Positions 45,575 through 54,933 of a stretch of 64,000 nucleotides of DNA are shown here, piece by piece. Within the stretch, counting starts at the first letter, position 1. Every line of letters begins with the position of its first letter. Origin of the DNA: Desulfurococcales archaeon (lineage in GTDB: Archaea; Thermoproteota; Thermoprotei_A; Sulfolobales; NBVN01). Position numbers and translations under genes: made by a program. The notes under the pieces are model-generated. The model was not told where the DNA came from. It worked only from the letters and a program-made list of their open reading frames with translations, and did no database searches. The DNA lies in contig JAGDWD010000011.1 of NCBI GenBank assembly GCA_023255955.1, positions 1 through 64,000 on the forward strand, written 5' to 3'.

Positions 45575-46025
45575 CATAGAGGGTGAAGGGCTCCTAAGCT
45601 CAAAGTATGCTTCTTTATTTAATCCACAACCGAGAGTCTCACTTCCCAGGAAGGGGAGGAGATCAGCTAGCACGCGAGGTTCTACTCAGCTATATAAGGA
45701 CCTCTAGGGCCCAGCAATATCTATATCAAGCTCTGCGAGTCTCTAGGTATCCATACTGAGGGTTAGGGTGAAGATTAAACAAATAGGATATATCTAGAGA
45801 TGCATGTCTTCTCGATTTCTCAGGTAGTCCAGATAGTTGTTGCTACGGTAGAGTATATGGTGGAGGTATTCTGGGTAGGTGTGTAGGTAGTGGGGGATTG
45901 TAGATGTCGGCTATACCTCATACTTGTGTGATCTTCCTGGGTGTGAGTTCTTGAAAGTGGAATCATGGAGATAAAATAAGCCGAAAGTAAAAGAATGTTT
46001 TTGAACTAGTCTTAACTTTCTTTAA
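45575..46025. other. Non-coding stretch after tRNA-Lys
   Basis: No credible gene. It holds a palindromic relic (45635-45668) near its start, then mixed-composition sequence up to the end of the AT-rich exported-protein gene. The neighbourhood (tRNA, relic, foreign-looking gene) looks like an insertion-prone site. Confidence 0.5.
45635..45668 (+). repeat. Dispersed palindromic relic, copy 4
   Basis: GTCTCACTTCCCAGGAAGGG followed by GAGGAGATCAG. The centre TTCCCAGGAAGG departs from the CCCTTAAGGG copies, but the C-rich arm, palindrome and GGAGGA arm are in the same order. Confidence 0.35.
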
Positions 46026-47816
46026 CTACTTCTTCCAAAGGTAAATTTCAGTCTTTCTTATGACATCGTATATCACAAAGCCAGAATCCTTCTCCACACC
46101 ATCAATAGCTGACAACAGAGATATTCCATTTCCATAGCCAACTGCTATTCTACCCAAATTCTTTTGAGATAGCAGTGAGTCTATCACTTCTTGTGGTATT
46201 CCACGAATTACGTATTCTGCTGCTGTGGGGTTTCCGGGCCCACCAAAATTTCGACTTGTTCCGGTGGCATACATCATACCAAAAGGTATTCCAACCGATT
46301 TATATGCCAACGGCAGTTCATATCTATACATGTCCCATTCTCCATAAGTAGGTATTGATCCATCCGCCCAATAAGCTCTGCCACGCAAATAAGCATAAGG
46401 AAACTTCGCAAACTTCCATGCAAAGAAGTTTTTGTTCAAGAAATCATCTATTGTTCCCTCTTCCTCAAAAGGCCAAACTCCTGAGAACTGCTCAACCACA
46501 TTACTAAGACCATTAGCACGTCTATCCTGCAACCACATTTTATATGCTACCATAGCATAATAATACTCTTCCGAATCTCTATTCTTCCATGCACTTACTA
46601 CCCAATCATACATTTCAGGCAATCTTCTTACAAAAAGCTTGTATGCATTCATTCCTTCTATGATTTCATACTTATCTCTATCAAAAGCACCATATGGAAA
46701 ACTTGCTAAATAAAACAGTGCCATGGTTCTATTTAACTTATCAGGTATTTCATTTTTAAGCAAATCAGAATCCCAATAATGGAAGAATACAGGCAAATTA
46801 TCCCTTTCCATCTTTGATGGCAATTTATCCATATAATCATAGAATCCCAATATAACTTCCCAAACATCACTATCAGTGGGATAGTAATTCTTATTATCAT
46901 AGTGCGAAGGTCTAAATGGATCATTAAACATTTGAAAAGCTATTTGCTGAATCATCCTATTTACCCACTCAAATTTCTTAGGCTGCTCTATTATATCTGG
47001 CCTTTGCTTTATTAAGTAGGCAATCATCCATGTATCTCTTGCCCTATCATAGCTTTCTATTACAATAATTTTATCATAAGCATCCCTTATTACAATAGGC
47101 TCAAAATCAACCAAATTGTTACCATATTTCTCTATTTGAGTGCCCCTAGTCAACAAATAAACAGCTTCTATATCCTCCGGCAAATCACCCTTCTTTACCG
47201 CAATTCCATAGTAAGCTATTGCCCTTACTGTTGAATTGCTAGCTATTTCCCTATCAAAATTTAACCTCAATCCTAAACTAGAGGCATAATCAATAACATC
47301 AGTTTTATAATTAATGTAGATTTTATGGCCATACATATTAGTGAAATAAAAGTTGGATATCTCATCATAAAGTCCCTTAACTAATTTGGCAAAGTTATTC
47401 GAATAAACTAATTCATCATTGGTTATTTTACCATCAATAGCTTTTTCTTTCAAATAATTGATAAAAGTATTGACATCTAAAATATCCTTGCTCTTTTTCA
47501 TAAGCTCTATAAATTGCTTTTCATTAATATCCTGAATTCCATCTTCATCCAGAGGCTTGACAACATCAATATATTTTTCCAAATTTAGATCAACAGCATT
47601 CTTAACATTGGGGTTTGGCTTTAGAGGATTTGTATGGTATTTCTCTATCTCATCTATATCCTTAATTCCATCCCTGTCACTATCCCTATTCCTCCTCCAG
47701 TAATCATAGTAAGCAACCATAGCGATAACACTAACCATCACCAAACCCAACACCAAAACACCGAAATACCTCCGCGACACCACCCCAAACACCCCAACAA
47801 CTATAAACAACCTCAA
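46026..47816 (-). CDS. AT-rich exported protein with Ca-binding-type DxDxDG repeats
   Basis: 596 residues. An N-terminal membrane anchor or signal (about 15-36, RRYFGVLVLGLVMVSVIAM) is followed by DSDRDGIKDIDE and PLDEDGIQDINE, both EF-hand or thrombospondin-3 type calcium loops. The rest is rich in Tyr, Asp and Asn and lacks recognised catalytic motifs. Base composition is visibly AT-richer than all neighbours, with AAA/AAT/ATA codons favoured, a mark of transfer. GTG 47780 (MSRRYFG) is an alternative start after GGGGTG. Function unknown; probably cell-surface. Confidence 0.7.
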   Translation of the reverse strand: MRLFIVVGVFGVVSRRYFGVLVLGLVMVSVIAMVAYYDYWRRNRDSDRDGIKDIDEIEKYHTNPLKPNPNVKNAVDLNLEKYIDVVKPLDEDGIQDINEKQFIELMKKSKDILDVNTFINYLKEKAIDGKITNDELVYSNNFAKLVKGLYDEISNFYFTNMYGHKIYINYKTDVIDYASSLGLRLNFDREIASNSTVRAIAYYGIAVKKGDLPEDIEAVYLLTRGTQIEKYGNNLVDFEPIVIRDAYDKIIVIESYDRARDTWMIAYLIKQRPDIIEQPKKFEWVNRMIQQIAFQMFNDPFRPSHYDNKNYYPTDSDVWEVILGFYDYMDKLPSKMERDNLPVFFHYWDSDLLKNEIPDKLNRTMALFYLASFPYGAFDRDKYEIIEGMNAYKLFVRRLPEMYDWVVSAWKNRDSEEYYYAMVAYKMWLQDRRANGLSNVVEQFSGVWPFEEEGTIDDFLNKNFFAWKFAKFPYAYLRGRAYWADGSIPTYGEWDMYRYELPLAYKSVGIPFGMMYATGTSRNFGGPGNPTAAEYVIRGIPQEVIDSLLSQKNLGRIAVGYGNGISLLSAIDGVEKDSGFVIYDVIRKTEIYLWKK

Positions 47817-47932
47817 AAAATACTATACTAAACAATATTTATCTACATCTACGAAGCTCCTCCAGATCTAGATGTGAACATCGCGAGAACAGCTTAATTT
47901 CCTGGAAGCTTAGTTGTATTGAGGGTTCAGCA

Positions 47933-48121
47933 GTGAGAGGAGAGTATGAAGAGGTCCTGAGGAAGGTAGGTATTAGGGTGTTAGATGTCTACAGGTTCAA
48001 GGATAAGGATGTCGTGCGATTCCTCTACAAAGGGAAAGTATACGTAGCTGACCTCAAGAGGTATTATGATAGTATGAAACCGGAGGATCTAGTAAACACA
48101 CTCCTTTCACAAATAACCTGA
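47933..48121 (+). CDS. Small conserved-looking protein, unknown
   Basis: 62 residues, alternating charge (EEVLRKVGIRVLDVYRFKDKD) with a FLYKGKVYVADLKRYY centre suggesting a small beta hairpin fold. The codon pattern is that of a real gene and the stop is followed by a spacer. I do not recognise it. Confidence 0.5.
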   Translation: MRGEYEEVLRKVGIRVLDVYRFKDKDVVRFLYKGKVYVADLKRYYDSMKPEDLVNTLLSQIT

Positions 48122-48171
48122 GCTCCAGTGGAGCTAGAGGTTATTTAATGTGAGGGATAACATGCCTTATC

Positions 48172-48495
48172 CTACTGCTTAGTTAACGAGCTCTTCAAGC
48201 TTTGTGTCTGCTGACTCCTTAACTCAACGAGTTTCTTCCCTATCTGCTTGACTATCTCGTACTTACTGATAATGTCTGAAGTTTTCACTATTACTATAGC
48301 TGAAGGTTTGTACCAGGTTCTAGGGTACTTCTTTTCCTCAACTTCACACTCGTACTTCAATGCTTCACAAGCTCTCAATACCTCAGCTATCTTTGGGTCA
48401 GGGACAGTAAGCTTCTTTGGTAGTTTCCTACCGTACTTCCGGCTTATGCTTTGGTCGAAATAGTTCAACCACACTCTGACTTCTTTAGCTGACAT
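48172..48495 (-). CDS. srp19: Signal recognition particle 19 kDa protein
   Basis: Binds SRP RNA helices 6 and 8 to prepare for Srp54. The family segments VWLNYFDQSISRKYGRKLPK and EKKYPRTWYKPSAIVI are intact. The 107-residue length is a little longer than usual because of a polar tail (LRSQQTQSLKSSLTKQ). It follows S8e by 5 nt. Confidence 0.93.
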   Translation of the reverse strand: MSAKEVRVWLNYFDQSISRKYGRKLPKKLTVPDPKIAEVLRACEALKYECEVEEKKYPRTWYKPSAIVIVKTSDIISKYEIVKQIGKKLVELRSQQTQSLKSSLTKQ

Positions 48496-48500
48496 TAAGT

Positions 48501-48890
48501 TTACCCACTACCGATGAGGACCGCGTTAACTACCCCGTCTCTAGATGGTCTCGACGTTACACGTGCTAACCCGAGTTCGGTCTCTATGATAGCACCTTTC
48601 GTGATTATCCCAAGCCTTACGTACTCCCTGTTAGCGCTGTTTTCAACTATGCGGGAGATCTTCACCTTTCTGTAGGTTTTAGATCCAGGATCGTAGATGT
48701 TGGCGTAAGCAACTGCCTTAGCACGAACGATTATGTTGCCACCCCTCACCCTCTCCTTTATTCTCAGATCTTTTTCTCCGATCTTAGTTAGAGTTGGATA
48801 GCCTCCCAGCTCGTACTTCCTTTTCTTTCTATTAGCCCTCCTCACACCACCAGTTATCTTCTTCGAGTCATTCCCCTGGTAGATGACCAC
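48501..48890 (-). CDS. rps8e: 30S ribosomal protein S8e
   Basis: Small-subunit protein. Recognised from YQGNDSKKITGG at the N-terminus, the ELGGYPTLTKIG strand, NPANREYVRLGIITKGAIIET-type region (ENSANREYVRLGIITKGA) and SRPSRDGVVNAVL. The start is GTG. It heads the S8e-srp19 pair. Confidence 0.95.
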   Translation of the reverse strand: MVIYQGNDSKKITGGVRRANRKKRKYELGGYPTLTKIGEKDLRIKERVRGGNIIVRAKAVAYANIYDPGSKTYRKVKISRIVENSANREYVRLGIITKGAIIETELGLARVTSRPSRDGVVNAVLIGSG

Positions 48891-49126
48891 GTACCCTTAC
48901 CCACTAATCGAAGATAGGTACTGCTTATTAAGCTTGCATGGGAGGTAGTTCTTAAGTACGGTCGGGGACTGTAGGTCACTACCGTTCCCAGCAACCAAGA
49001 TTAGTAGTTATTGTGGGAGAGCGCTACGTCCAGCCTAGGAACACCGAGGCATCTAGACACGCTGTGTGTTACGTGCCATATCTAGGGAAACGTAAAGCTT
49101 TTAGGTTCCTGATTTCTTGGTAGTGG

Positions 49127-49405
49127 GTGAGGTCTCTGGTAAGACCAGCACTTAGATCGAGATCTCAGAGGAGGGTCCATAAGAGAGTGCCTAGTGGTGA
49201 GTCGAGAGTATTCTATGATAGGAGTTACTCATACGTGGCTCACTGCTCGATCTGCGGTAAACCCCTGGGAGGAGTCCCCAGAGACCTTAGGTTGATAAGG
49301 CACGGCGCTAAGACGGAGAAGAGACCTGAGAGGCCATATGGTGGGACTCTCTGCCCATCATGTCTTGTTCTAGCATATAAGGTAGTCCTACGTGGAATAG
49401 GGTGA
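49127..49405 (+). CDS. rpl34e: 50S ribosomal protein L34e
   Basis: RPALRSRSQRRVHKRVPSG at the N-terminus, zinc-site cysteines CSICGKPL and LCPSC, and PYGGTLC identify L34e. The frame starts with GTG 49127, which lies inside GGTGAGG (49126-49132), a perfect ribosome-binding site. CTG 49136 (giving MVRPALRSRS) would match family N-termini and sit correctly behind it. A leaderless GTG start is also possible from a TATA-like CTTTTA at 49098. It leads cytidylate kinase. Confidence 0.92.
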   Translation: MRSLVRPALRSRSQRRVHKRVPSGESRVFYDRSYSYVAHCSICGKPLGGVPRDLRLIRHGAKTEKRPERPYGGTLCPSCLVLAYKVVLRGIG

Positions 49406-49415
49406 TTAAGTAGTC

Positions 49416-49994
49416 TTGGAGAATTTTTGTGAGCTCGGTCTCGTAGTAGCTGTGAGTGGTAAGCCGGGTAGTGGGAAGACTTCTCTAGCTAGAAGACTTG
49501 CTGAAACCCTTAACTTGAGATACGTATCTATGGGGCAGATATTCAGGGACTTAGCTAGGTCGAGGAACCTAAGCCTGGAGGAGTTCAGTAGGGTAGCTGA
49601 GGAAGATCCGAGCATTGACCGACTGATAGATGCGGCTGCTATAGAGGAAGCTAAGAAAGGTTGTGTAGTTCTCGACGGCCACATAACAGCGTGGATAGTG
49701 AAAGACCTAGCACACGTGAAGATCCTAACATACGCACCTCTAGAAGTTAGAGCAGATAGGGTAGCGAGAAGAGATCGAAAAAGCTTTGAGGAGTCTCTAC
49801 ATGAGATTAAAGTGAGGGAGGAGTCCGAGAAGATAAGATATATGAGGTATTACTCGATAGACGTAGATAAATTAGATGTATTTGATGTAATTATAAACAC
49901 CTCCCTCCTCGGAGAGGAGGAGGTAGCTAGGGTAGCTACCGAGATCGTTAAGATTCTAGCTCAAGCTAAGCTTAAGAAATTTAAGAGGAGTTAG
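49416..49994 (+). CDS. cmk: Cytidylate kinase (archaeal type)
   Basis: Phosphorylates CMP and dCMP. P-loop GKPGSGKTSLARRL, the YVSMGQIFRDLAR and LDGHITAWIV substrate segments, and RRDRKSFEESL lid region are present. TTG start. It follows L34e by 10 nt, the order found in many archaea. Confidence 0.93.
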   Translation: MENFCELGLVVAVSGKPGSGKTSLARRLAETLNLRYVSMGQIFRDLARSRNLSLEEFSRVAEEDPSIDRLIDAAAIEEAKKGCVVLDGHITAWIVKDLAHVKILTYAPLEVRADRVARRDRKSFEESLHEIKVREESEKIRYMRYYSIDVDKLDVFDVIINTSLLGEEEVARVATEIVKILAQAKLKKFKRS

Positions 49995-50013
49995 GGAAGA
50001 ATAACTAGGAGGT

Positions 50014-50098
50014 GCCGGGGTGCCCGAGCGGTCTAAGGGGCCGGCCTTGAGAGCCGGTGGGTGAACAACCCGCGCGGGTTCGAATCCCGCCCCCGGCG
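50014..50098 (+). tRNA. tRNA-Ser (TGA)
   Basis: Class II tRNA: acceptor GCCGGGG/CCCCGGC, discriminator G, anticodon stem CCGGC/GCCGG around CTTGAGA (anticodon TGA), an extra arm (GGGT/ACCC type), T-arm GCGGG/CCCGC. CCA is not encoded, unlike the other tRNAs here. Confidence 0.95.
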
Positions 50099-50264
50099 CT
50101 ACCCCCTAAGCTGGTAGCTTCATATCGACACGATGTATCTTCCTACTACCAGGCTCTTCAGGTTATCGTCCATGTAGAATGTAGAATATTACATTAGTAA
50201 TTTAGGGTAGTAGAAGATCAATGGATTTAAATTATAGCAACAACTATTCCTCCGGGTGATAACG

Positions 50265-51128
50265 TTGAGCTTAGCCGACGTTATGAACGCTTTGTTCTTT
50301 ATATTGCTACTCTACATGGTTATACATCCACAACTGCAGCATAGATATCTAGTAAGTACTAGAATATCTTTGATTAGGAGTATTGAACGTAAGTATGGGT
50401 GGAGAGTTATTACGATGATTCATAGGCAGGAGCGTATGGGATTTCTAGGATTCCCGGTTTATAGATATATTGATATAGAGGACTCCGAGACCGTGTTGAG
50501 AGCTATAAGAACGACACCACCGGATCAGCCCATAGCTTTAGTATTACACACACCCGGAGGTCTGGTCCTAGCAGCTTCTCAGATAGCTTTAGCATTGAAG
50601 AGACATCCAGCAAAAAAGATTGTTGTAGTACCTCACTACGCGATGAGTGGTGGTACACTAATAGCTCTAGCTGCTGACGAGATAGTGATGGATCCGGACG
50701 CGGTCTTAGGGCCTCTAGATCCTCAAATACAGGTAGGTAACGCAGTTTTCCCGGCTCCTAGCTTAATTAAGGTAGCTAAGATAAAGGGTAACTCAGCAGA
50801 TGATCAGACCTTAGTGCTAGCTGATGTAGCTGAGAAGGCTATTAAGGAAGTCCAGGAACTCATTGTTTACCTCCTCGAAGATAAGGTGGGTAGAGAGAAG
50901 GCTACTGAGATTGCTAGGAAGCTTACAGAAGGTTACTACACCCATGACTACCCAATAACAGCCGATGAAGCTCGGAAACTCGGTCTAAACATTAATACTA
51001 ACGTACCTCCAGAGATATATGCACTTATGGAACTCTACCCACAGGCATTACAGCAAAGACCTGGAGTAGAGTATCTTCCTAGACCTCAAGTACCATACTA
51101 CCAACGGGGAGCTTCAGGTAGAGAGTAG
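50265..51128 (+). CDS. Membrane-bound SDH/ClpP-class serine protease
   Basis: Single N-terminal membrane helix (about 3-20), then a ClpP/crotonase-fold domain: VLHTPGGLVLAASQIALAL forms the oxyanion side and YAMSGGTLIALAADEIVMDP carries the catalytic Ser. These are marks of the SDH/DUF114 family in archaea. It probably degrades membrane-linked proteins. A GGGTGAT at 50254-50260 points to TTG 50265 rather than GTG 50256, which lies inside it. Confidence 0.85.
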   Translation: MSLADVMNALFFILLLYMVIHPQLQHRYLVSTRISLIRSIERKYGWRVITMIHRQERMGFLGFPVYRYIDIEDSETVLRAIRTTPPDQPIALVLHTPGGLVLAASQIALALKRHPAKKIVVVPHYAMSGGTLIALAADEIVMDPDAVLGPLDPQIQVGNAVFPAPSLIKVAKIKGNSADDQTLVLADVAEKAIKEVQELIVYLLEDKVGREKATEIARKLTEGYYTHDYPITADEARKLGLNINTNVPPEIYALMELYPQALQQRPGVEYLPRPQVPYYQRGASGRE

Positions 51129-51300
51129 GAGGGATTTCAGCTGGGGCTTCATCCTCAGAACGAGGAGGATGTTAGCTAAACCGAAACTGAAGCTTTTCTA
51201 TGGTTACGTCTACATCTACTCGTAACGTATGTTAAGCAGAGCGAGTAATTGTAATTTAAGGTACTTATTTGTTATTTACTAAGCTAGACTGGGTGTTTCA

Positions 51301-52020
51301 TTGAGTCGGAGTAGTAGAAAGCAGGTAGGTAAGCAAATAACAAGGAGGAGATATAGGAGGATTAGGTACGACCTACTGATTGTGGGTGTGGTTCTAATTA
51401 TTGTGGGTGTTTTAGTTTACAACATTATATTAGCGATACAACCCCCCAACGTAGGTAGTAGCACCAGTGAAAACCCTGTTGATTTATTGAAGAAGTTCAT
51501 ATCTACTCAAGATCTTAATAACAGAAGTGTTGTGTTGTTGTATAAGGTTCGTGGGGATGTCCCAGCTAGCTCATTTACCTTAGGGACACTTGATTACGTG
51601 TATATCTATATAAATAAGGAGGTGGTCTTAGGAGGGAATACAACCAACACTACGATCACATACAGGTCGATAATGTATTCCGTTCAAGAACCACTGTACA
51701 TACTAGCAGAAGTACTGGGAATAGCTTTCAGATCCAGTAATTTCTCGGAAATCTTCTTCAACCCATCGATAGTATCCACATGGACCAATCTTACAGTGGA
51801 GAGATATGGAGAGGAAAAATACAGCTCGAAGGTTCTTGGAGATATATCAGTCATACCCGAGCTATTCAAGTACTATAAATCCATAAACGGAAAGCTCATG
51901 CTCATTGAAGTGAGGTCCTTGAGGGCTGCTGAGTTCGGGCTTTTACCAACTAGAGTCACAGTATCTATTGATGGAAATAAGCTTGAGTTAGAGCTGGTTA
52001 ACATCAACAAAGTAAGCTAA
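51301..52020 (+). CDS. Exported or anchored protein of unknown function
   Basis: A basic cytoplasmic head (RRRYRRIR) precedes one membrane helix (about 25-47, LLIVGVVLIIVGVLVYNIIL). The remaining 190 residues face outwards, with several N-x-S/T sites (NTTNTT, NFS, NLT) suited to N-glycosylation. I recognise no domain. TTG start with GGTG upstream. Nothing nearby points to a pathway. Confidence 0.65.
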   Translation: MSRSSRKQVGKQITRRRYRRIRYDLLIVGVVLIIVGVLVYNIILAIQPPNVGSSTSENPVDLLKKFISTQDLNNRSVVLLYKVRGDVPASSFTLGTLDYVYIYINKEVVLGGNTTNTTITYRSIMYSVQEPLYILAEVLGIAFRSSNFSEIFFNPSIVSTWTNLTVERYGEEKYSSKVLGDISVIPELFKYYKSINGKLMLIEVRSLRAAEFGLLPTRVTVSIDGNKLELELVNINKVS

Positions 52021-52415
52021 AGCCTGGATCTATCTAGAGGCTCTACCCCACCTAGCAGTGTGCTCCTTAGTAGGTAGTGTAGGAGTAGAGCTCAAAGTAT
52101 GGGAGCGTTCCCCGCATTCTGTGTTAGTTACAGCGATTACGTTGCTCGATTAGCACACCCAATTAATCTAAAGTCTTGCCTCCCAACTCCTACTCTTCTA
52201 ACTCTACCTGATCTACCCCACCTAGTTATTTCCACCCTAAGGGGTCTAACTCTATGTTCTTAGAAAGCTCCACTTAGGAGCTATCTCTAGTGTTGCTATG
52301 TAGTTAGTTTAAGCTTATGGATCTAGGCTTGGACTCACCCATCGACTTGAGTAGCTCTCTTGGATTTAAAATAGGATGTACTTAGGATATGTCCGCCTCA
52401 GTTTTTCAGTAGCAA
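52021..52415. other. Non-coding stretch upstream of TnpB relic
   Basis: No credible gene. A word CCACCCTAAGGGGTC at 52233-52247 faintly recalls the palindromic relics. It may hold the worn 5' part of the transposase gene, but I cannot see a translated match. Confidence 0.4.
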
Positions 52416-52874
52416 ATGGGGCTGTTTTATTTTTGGTTGGTGTTTTCGGGGAGGTTGTTGAGGTCTGGGGAGGTCTGTGTGGGGCTTGGTATTAGCTACC
52501 AAGCGTGTTTTAGAGGTATTCAGCTAGCTATTGAGGAGAAAGCTAGGGAGTTTGGTGTACCCGTAATCTACGTAGACCCTAGGAACACATCTAAGGTATG
52601 CCCAGTACATAAAGCTGAGATAACCTACAACTCCAGGGTAGGTGTAGCGTTAGTGGTGAGCTATGGCATAGAGACGTAGTTGCCTGCTGGAACATACCTG
52701 GGAGGTGGTGGGAGCAACGCTCCAAGCCCCTCAGGGCTAGACATAGATGTGCCCCACATACCGTTCGGGACGAACACCACCCATGACCCCACAGGTATAC
52801 CCAAAACCCTGTGGGCGAGGTGGAAGTCTCTAGACACAATAAACAAACATAAACTCATATCAACGAGCATCTAG
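52416..52874 (+). pseudogene. Decayed TnpB (OrfB) C-terminus, with frameshifts and a stop
   Basis: The frame from 52416 encodes EEKAREFGVPVIYVDPRNTSKVCPVHKA-type sequence, the RuvC-like and zinc-ribbon part of TnpB. At about 52650 the WHRDVVACWN segment is in another frame, then the first frame resumes with SNAPSPSGLDIDVPHIPFG to a stop at 52872-52874; a TAG lies in frame at 52677. The N-terminal three quarters are missing. A dead IS200/IS605-group remnant. Confidence 0.85.
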
Positions 52875-52989
52875 GGACAAACGGGAGGTCGGAGGGTGAT
52901 CCTAGTTGGTAATAGTGCTACATAAGTGCTGAGCTAGGTGTGGAGTTTCTGCGCTTTTATGTCTGTTCTCCAAGTACCAACCGGTCTGT

Positions 52990-53724
52990 ATGAGCGAGCC
53001 AGCTGAGCATGTTCACCCGTTAAGGCGGGATGTGAAGGTACTTACTATGAGGCTTCTCTCCGCGCTTAAGGACTTCTACACGTTTAAAGAGCTTGAAGAG
53101 GTTTTAGGTATACCTTATCAAGCACTCTGGAGGTACACGAACTTCCTGACAACACCGGAGGAGGGTACGGCTAGAAAGCTAGTGCAGGTTATAAGGGAGA
53201 AGAAGTTAATTGAGAACGCATTTGAGAGGAGCTTCGCTAGAGTAAAAAGCCTGAGCGATATTTGGGATGTAGTCAAGAACATAGGCTTCCTCGATCTAGT
53301 TGCTTTCGAAACACTGGAGCTCTTAAACGGGGAGGAAGTGGATGGAGTGCTAGCTTTCCCAGAGGAAGCAGGGGTTCTGGGCGCTATAATCGCTCACTGG
53401 GTTAGAGGTAACGTGTGCGTAACAACAAGGTCAGTATCTCTTGGGGATGTCGTCATCGAACCCTTCAGAGAAGACTCGTTACTACTAAACTTCATATCTA
53501 TAAGCAGGGGGTGTATCCCGAAGAAAGGTAAGGTCGTGTTAGCGACTATAATACTGTATAATCGCGAACTACTAGAAGCAGCTGTATCAATAGTTAAGAA
53601 AAGCGGTGCTCAACCATCAGCTCTGATATCTATATTTGCTACAGGTAGTGGGTGGGAAAAGGTCGTAGAGGATCTAGGTATTTATAGATATAAGATATTC
53701 AGATATGTGTCCCTCACCCGATAA
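52990..53724 (+). CDS. HTH plus PRTase-like protein (GfcR-type regulator)
   Basis: An N-terminal HTH-like region (about 15-70, FKELEEVLGIPYQALWRYTNFL) is joined to a type I phosphoribosyltransferase-like domain (LDLVAFETLELLNGEEVDGVLAFPEEAGVLGAIIA). The usual PRPP motif (DDVxTTG) is replaced by ATIILYNRELLE, so it is probably not an enzyme. Haloarchaeal GfcR has this plan and regulates sugar genes. A PHP gene follows 37 nt on. Confidence 0.7.
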   Translation: MSEPAEHVHPLRRDVKVLTMRLLSALKDFYTFKELEEVLGIPYQALWRYTNFLTTPEEGTARKLVQVIREKKLIENAFERSFARVKSLSDIWDVVKNIGFLDLVAFETLELLNGEEVDGVLAFPEEAGVLGAIIAHWVRGNVCVTTRSVSLGDVVIEPFREDSLLLNFISISRGCIPKKGKVVLATIILYNRELLEAAVSIVKKSGAQPSALISIFATGSGWEKVVEDLGIYRYKIFRYVSLTR

Positions 53725-53761
53725 GCCCGTTACTACCTTGTGAGGTAGTAAGTGGTGCTAG

Positions 53762-54505
53762 ATGAGTAAGATAAAACTCGATCCACATGTTCACAGCTAC
53801 GTAAGTGATGGGGAGGTAAGCCCAGAGGAGGTGGTAAGATATGCTGAACTCAATAATCTAGAAGCTATATCGGTGACAGACCATAACACCTTTCTCGGTT
53901 CGTACATAGCGCTGAGGAGAGCCTCTACCGTAGGGAGTAAATCAGTCTTAGTGCCCGGTGCTGAATTTAGGACTGAGTTCGGTGATGTACTGGTTCTCTG
54001 TGAAGATATCCCAATGACGTATGTGAATAGACTTAAAGGAGGCTCTAAGAAATGTGTCGATTTCTTCCGGCTAGTGGAGTTAGCACATGTAGAGAACTGT
54101 GTTTTGATAGCGGCACACCCATTCGCTCTAATTAGGGAGGGAGGTGGTAGAATATTTGAGTTAAGACACCTGGATTGTGTTGAAGTGTTTAACTCGTCAT
54201 CAGACATATTCACAAACATCTACACCATTTACGCAACCCGTAGTAAGAAGTGTAAAGTAGCTGGGAGTGACGCTCATATACTAGAGTTAATTGGTTCCTC
54301 ATACACTGTGGTGGAGGTGAGTGACCTAAGTAGGGAAGAAATTATCGAGAGCTTGAGGAAGGCTAGGGTCGAACCCTACTATGATCTTCTGAGATGGATC
54401 GTTAAAATGTCTACCTCTATAACGAAGAGATTAGAGCACTCACTGAGGTTAGCCGTAGGTGGTTATAGAGATCCTTGGGAGAGGGTATATCACCTCCCTT
54501 TCTAG
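53762..54505 (+). CDS. PHP-domain metal phosphoesterase
   Basis: Metal-dependent hydrolase of the PHP family. Ligands occur in DPHVHSYVSDG, AISVTDHNTFLG, AAHPFAL and GSDAHILELIG. Relatives act on nucleotides or small phosphates; the substrate cannot be predicted. It is likely cotranscribed with the preceding regulator-like gene. Confidence 0.85.
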   Translation: MSKIKLDPHVHSYVSDGEVSPEEVVRYAELNNLEAISVTDHNTFLGSYIALRRASTVGSKSVLVPGAEFRTEFGDVLVLCEDIPMTYVNRLKGGSKKCVDFFRLVELAHVENCVLIAAHPFALIREGGGRIFELRHLDCVEVFNSSSDIFTNIYTIYATRSKKCKVAGSDAHILELIGSSYTVVEVSDLSREEIIESLRKARVEPYYDLLRWIVKMSTSITKRLEHSLRLAVGGYRDPWERVYHLPF

Positions 54506-54524
54506 GAATACGTCCACTGAGAGA

Positions 54525-54839
54525 TCATCTACTCCCTAAAATCTCCACCATAGACTGCAGAATCCTCAGACCCTTCTCGGTAACTTCGTATACCTCAAAT
54601 CCATCCTCACTTTTACCTACCTTGATTAGATCAAGCCTTTTAAGGTTGTTGAGGACCTCCTCCAAGTCCTTACTGTAGTAGCCGAAGCTGTACTTAATGA
54701 AGCTGAAGTTAGTTCGTAGGACACCCTTTCTCTGCAGTTCATGAACTATGTTGTGCAGGCTGATTACGCCCTTAACTGATCTGTAGTTAGCTATGACCTT
54801 GAGGACCTCCATCTCGAGGGGGAACCTGAACTTTACCAC
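54525..54839 (-). CDS. Small winged-helix protein
   Basis: 104 residues with a helix-rich start and a winged end: KDLEEVLNNLKRLDLIKVGKSE then GFEVYEVTEKGLRIL. A DNA-binding regulator is probable; it resembles archaeal PadR-like or MarR-like small proteins only in general plan. It converges on the PHP gene. Confidence 0.7.
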   Translation of the reverse strand: MVKFRFPLEMEVLKVIANYRSVKGVISLHNIVHELQRKGVLRTNFSFIKYSFGYYSKDLEEVLNNLKRLDLIKVGKSEDGFEVYEVTEKGLRILQSMVEILGSR

Positions 54840-54933
54840 CCCCTAGAGTCTCGCAAAGTAAAGCTCTTTTAAACACATCGGAACGTTAGTTATAAGATCG
54901 TTCGTGTAGAAATCTAAGAAGAGGTGGCGTGAT

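Noticed and set aside
45438-45707. 89-residue frame beginning GGPVAQPGRAADEG
   Set aside because: It is a translation of the tRNA-Lys gene, a well-known false protein pattern.
46240-46251. 12-nt match (CCGGGCCCACCA) to the 3' end of tRNA-Lys inside the AT-rich exported gene, as a possible attachment site
   Set aside because: It lies in the middle of an intact reading frame, encodes part of a plausible Gly-Gly-Pro-Gly stretch, and is too short to separate from chance without the other boundary.
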